Shown here: positions 61,898-64,000 of the stretch, piece by piece
Numbering within the stretch: the first letter of the stretch is position 1
Layout: each line of letters begins with the position of its first letter
DNA from: Acanthochlamys bracteata
Taxonomy: Eukaryota > Streptophyta > Magnoliopsida > Pandanales > Velloziaceae
Reading direction: 5' to 3'
Assembly (NCBI GenBank): GCA_019914995.1
Contig: CM034142.1
Coordinates: forward strand, 1,116,001 to 1,180,000
Length of the DNA stretch: 64,000 nucleotides
Made by a program: the position numbers and the translations under genes
The notes under the pieces: model-generated
What the model was told of the DNA's origin: nothing
Seen by the model: only the letters and a program-made list of their open reading frames with translations
Databases searched by the model: none

Positions 61898-63659
61898 TCA
61901 GCTCCATTGATCCTCTGAGCAGTACCATAGCAAAGTCGGCGGCTGTTCATCCGCAAAGAAGCTGCTGCAAGGTTCATCAACGCCGTCGAGGAAATCATCA
62001 ACATTGCCATTATCCTCCAATTTGAGCAGCTGGGGTTGGTAGAGCAATCCCATTGCAGTTCCCAGATTTTGGGACGTCCGCTGGTTGTTGTTGCTTTGGA
62101 TGTTGTACTGGTGATGAAACACAGATGAGCCCGGGCTGTTCTCGCCGTCAAGAACAGCGCTTGAATCACTCTCTGATGACCCGATTTCTTTGTAAATCAA
62201 GGTTCCGGCTGATGATCTTGTTCGATGGTTATTGCTTTGCATGTTGTACTGATGATGAAATGCGAATGAGCTGGGGCTGTTCTCGTTGTCGAGAACAGGG
62301 CTTGAATCACACTCTGATGACCCAATTTCTTTGTAAATCAAAGTTCCGGCGGATGCCAGATCATCAAGTACAACTGATGCCTTGTTGTCTGACGCCGTTG
62401 ATGCTCCAGGCTCTTCTTTAACGGAGACTGATATGCTTTCTTCTGCTCCATGCTTTACCTTCAATGCCTTGACCTACAATCACAAATGGTTTCAGCGAAG
62501 CTCAAGAATTCTAGCCAACAAATTTATGTTCATCTTCATTGCATCACTGCTGCATGTTTATATATAAACGGAAACAAAGATGTATTTGGATCGATGCTTA
62601 CTTCAGAGAGAAGGTTTTGCTTGTCAAGGTGAACTAAATCATAATCCTGCTTGAGTGAATCAAAATCCTGCTTGAGTGAATCATATAGGCTTCTCAGAGC
62701 AGAGTAGTCACGCTCCAGCTGCTTCGTTTTCCACCGGGCACGACGGTTTTGGAACCAAACAGCAACCTGTCGCGGCTGCAGGCCGAGTTCTTCTGCAAGC
62801 TTGGCTTTCCTCTCAGGTTCGAGCTTGTTTTCAACGTCGAAACTTTTCTCAAGAGCGCGAACCTGGTCAGAACTCAGTCGCCGTTTCTTCTCACCGACGA
62901 ATGCTGAACTGTCACCTGAGATCATTCCGTCGACCATATCGTCTTCGTCAAAGAGAGCCGATTGGTGGTGACTGTGTACCTGCTTCTGATCTTCATCTGC
63001 TAGTATCATCATTTCACAAGGCAACCCTTATCAGATCCAAAGAGCATAGTGAAATAAACAAGAAAATTAATTGCCACTATTGATTTATGATTACAGCTTA
63101 TAAGAACATAACTGCTGGAGATGTTATCCCAATCAAAGTCGAGCAATGAGATTTAAAGAACACACAATGAAATAGATATCAGTTAATGGAGTAAATAATC
63201 TGCTCTGCTCAAGATAGATGTTGTCGAGAGACAAATGTTTTGCAGATTCCAAGAAGAAAAAAGAACAGAACTTTTGCAGAGAAGAAAAAAAGCTTTTCTG
63301 CAGCAGTCTGCTGAAGATTTGTCGAATCAAATATAAGGAAATATTGCAAAAGCTCAATAGAAGAAAAAGGAGAAATCAAGTTCTCAAGAAAACTGCTTTT
63401 TCTTTTAATTCTTTGTTTTTGTTTATAAATGATCTATGCAATATTATAGAAGAGATCTGGGTTTCTATCACAAGAATCAGAATAATGCTAACAGAAAAAA
63501 AAACTAATTTTCTTAAATAAAATTAACATTCACGCTATAATTCAACTAATTGAACAAAGCTAAGCTTAAAATCAGTGCTTTCTTATAGAAAACATGAGGA
63601 AAGAAGAAAATGTTAGTACCCTCTCCAAAGGAGTCTGTGTTGCTGGCTGATCTCTTCAT
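61898..63659 (-). CDS. HD-Zip class I transcription factor, ATHB6/ATHB16-like
   Basis: The 346-aa product comes from exons 63659-63620, 63026-62602 and 62473-61898, which join in frame. Exon 1 encodes [13 protein letters not shown], the usual HD-Zip I opening (MKR..S.DS.G). The homeodomain lies at about residues 59-114, with third-helix core [18 protein letters not shown]. The leucine zipper follows directly (117-165). The C-terminus [17 protein letters not shown] matches the family end (DEQPPSLHWY...W). It acts as a nuclear dimer binding CAATNATTG-type sites, typically in ABA, light or growth responses. Two in-frame tandem duplications are visible: a 7-residue one in the zipper and a 47-residue one in the C-terminal half. 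Exon 1 and its donor (GAGG|GTACTAAC) were chosen because the joined frame gives a normal N-terminus. Confidence 0.93.
62072..62353 (-). repeat. 141-bp in-frame tandem duplication in the HD-Zip gene
   Basis: Two adjacent units (62353-62213 and 62212-62072 on the minus strand) each encode 47 residues beginning [14 protein letters not shown] and containing FHHQYN(M/I)QSNN. About 36 of 47 residues match. Each unit holds one copy of the conserved SS-x-x-DSS-x-VL-x-x-ENSP block that HD-Zip I proteins normally have once. Confidence 0.92.
62643..62683 (-). repeat. 21-bp in-frame duplication adding a zipper heptad
   Basis: The 20-base sequence AATCCTGCTTGAGTGAATCA occurs twice with a 21-base period. 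It encodes DSLKQDF then DSLKQDY. The zipper then reads L, L, L, L, V, L, L at heptad positions, one more than the six of ATHB6-type zippers. Confidence 0.9.
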
Positions 63660-63778
63660 ACTTGGAGAAAAACAACAACAATTAACCTCTTCAACTCCAC
63701 AAAATCAAGAACACCAACCAAAAAAGGATCTTGGCTAGAAAATTTACTCCAAAGAAAAAAAAAAACCAGTGGCCTTTT

Positions 63779-63931
63779 TCAAAGCAGAACAACTCTTCTG
63801 CACAGTGGTCTTGACACAAACGATGAAACATTACAAGAAGACGAGACTGAAGAAGAAGAGCGTCTATTGTTTCTCAAAAACCCTTCTTGTTTTCTCTCTT
63901 TGCTCTTTAAATCTTTATCTTCAAAGCCCAT
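63779..63931 (-). other. Possible upstream ORF in the HD-Zip leader
   Basis: An ATG at 63931 opens a 50-codon frame (MGFEDKDLKSKERKQEGFL...) ending in TGA at 63779, before the main start. The TATA box lies so close (about 63951-63961) that the transcript may begin at or just after this ATG, so its presence in the mRNA is uncertain. Confidence 0.35.
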
Positions 63932-63950
63932 GATCAATATAATTCAAACT

Positions 63951-63961
63951 CTATTTATATA
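63951..63961 (-). promoter_or_regulatory. TATA box of the HD-Zip gene
   Basis: On the minus strand this reads TATATAAATAG, about 290 bases before the start codon, giving a leader of roughly 260-270 bases. Confidence 0.65.
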
Positions 63962-64000
63962 TACAAACAAAGATACAAAGATCAAGAAACTAGCAGTAGC

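Noticed and set aside
62053-62421. 122-codon plus-strand open frame across the HD-Zip C-terminal exon
   Set aside because: It is the antisense of the duplicated coding units; repeats in it simply mirror the real duplication.

Overview
The window is nuclear DNA from a flowering plant, most likely a eudicot. The evidence is short exons separated by AT-rich GT-AG introns, TATA boxes upstream of long leaders, plant-only families (VQ, HD-Zip I, a plant GT106-type O-fucosyltransferase relative), a degraded chromovirus and many miniature inverted-repeat transposons (MITEs). The species cannot be named from sequence alone. Gene density is low: about 7 apparently intact protein genes in 64 kb, with very AT-rich spacers between them.

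Layout. 1-2705: a broken Ty3/gypsy chromovirus on the minus strand, with an LTR pair, tRNA-Met-type primer site, Gag, protease and chromodomain traces. 6790-8085: a LanC-like (GCR2-like) pseudogene split by a hAT-type MITE with a perfect 8-bp target duplication. 8363-10600: a small conserved cysteine-motif protein (minus) with a long 5' UTR intron. 10600-14000: a spacer with a LINE tail and unrecognised exon-like scraps. 14000-18900: AT-rich spacer with MITEs. 18993-23866: a 12-exon O-fucosyltransferase-family gene of 524 aa with one apparently non-GT splice donor. 24-26 kb: a MITE cluster. 26197-27722: histone H3.3 with a 5' UTR intron. 31697-32043: a small secreted cysteine-rich peptide. 34792-35478: a VQ protein of the HAIKU1/VQ9 type. 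38973-43000: a decayed LMBR1-domain protein gene. 45496-46107: a small zinc-ribbon-like plant protein (minus) with an overlapping upstream ORF. 51007-51262: an MCM9 helicase scrap. 52240-55500: a decayed LysM GPI-anchored receptor gene (LYM1/LYM3 type) whose intron carries a Tourist-like MITE. 61898-63659: an HD-Zip I factor of the ATHB6/16 type (minus) with two nested in-frame tandem duplications.

The genes do not form a pathway or operon. The striking pattern is that four unrelated host genes are present as intron-bearing relics (LanC-like, LMBR1-like, MCM9, LYM-like) among intact neighbours. This is the look of a fractionated duplicate segment after an old whole-genome duplication; that reading is inference. 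At least two dispersed MITE families account for much of the AT-rich spacer. Nothing here is clearly a new biological system. The best leads are the HD-Zip duplications, the non-canonical splice donor, the four-CX3C protein and the secreted peptide.
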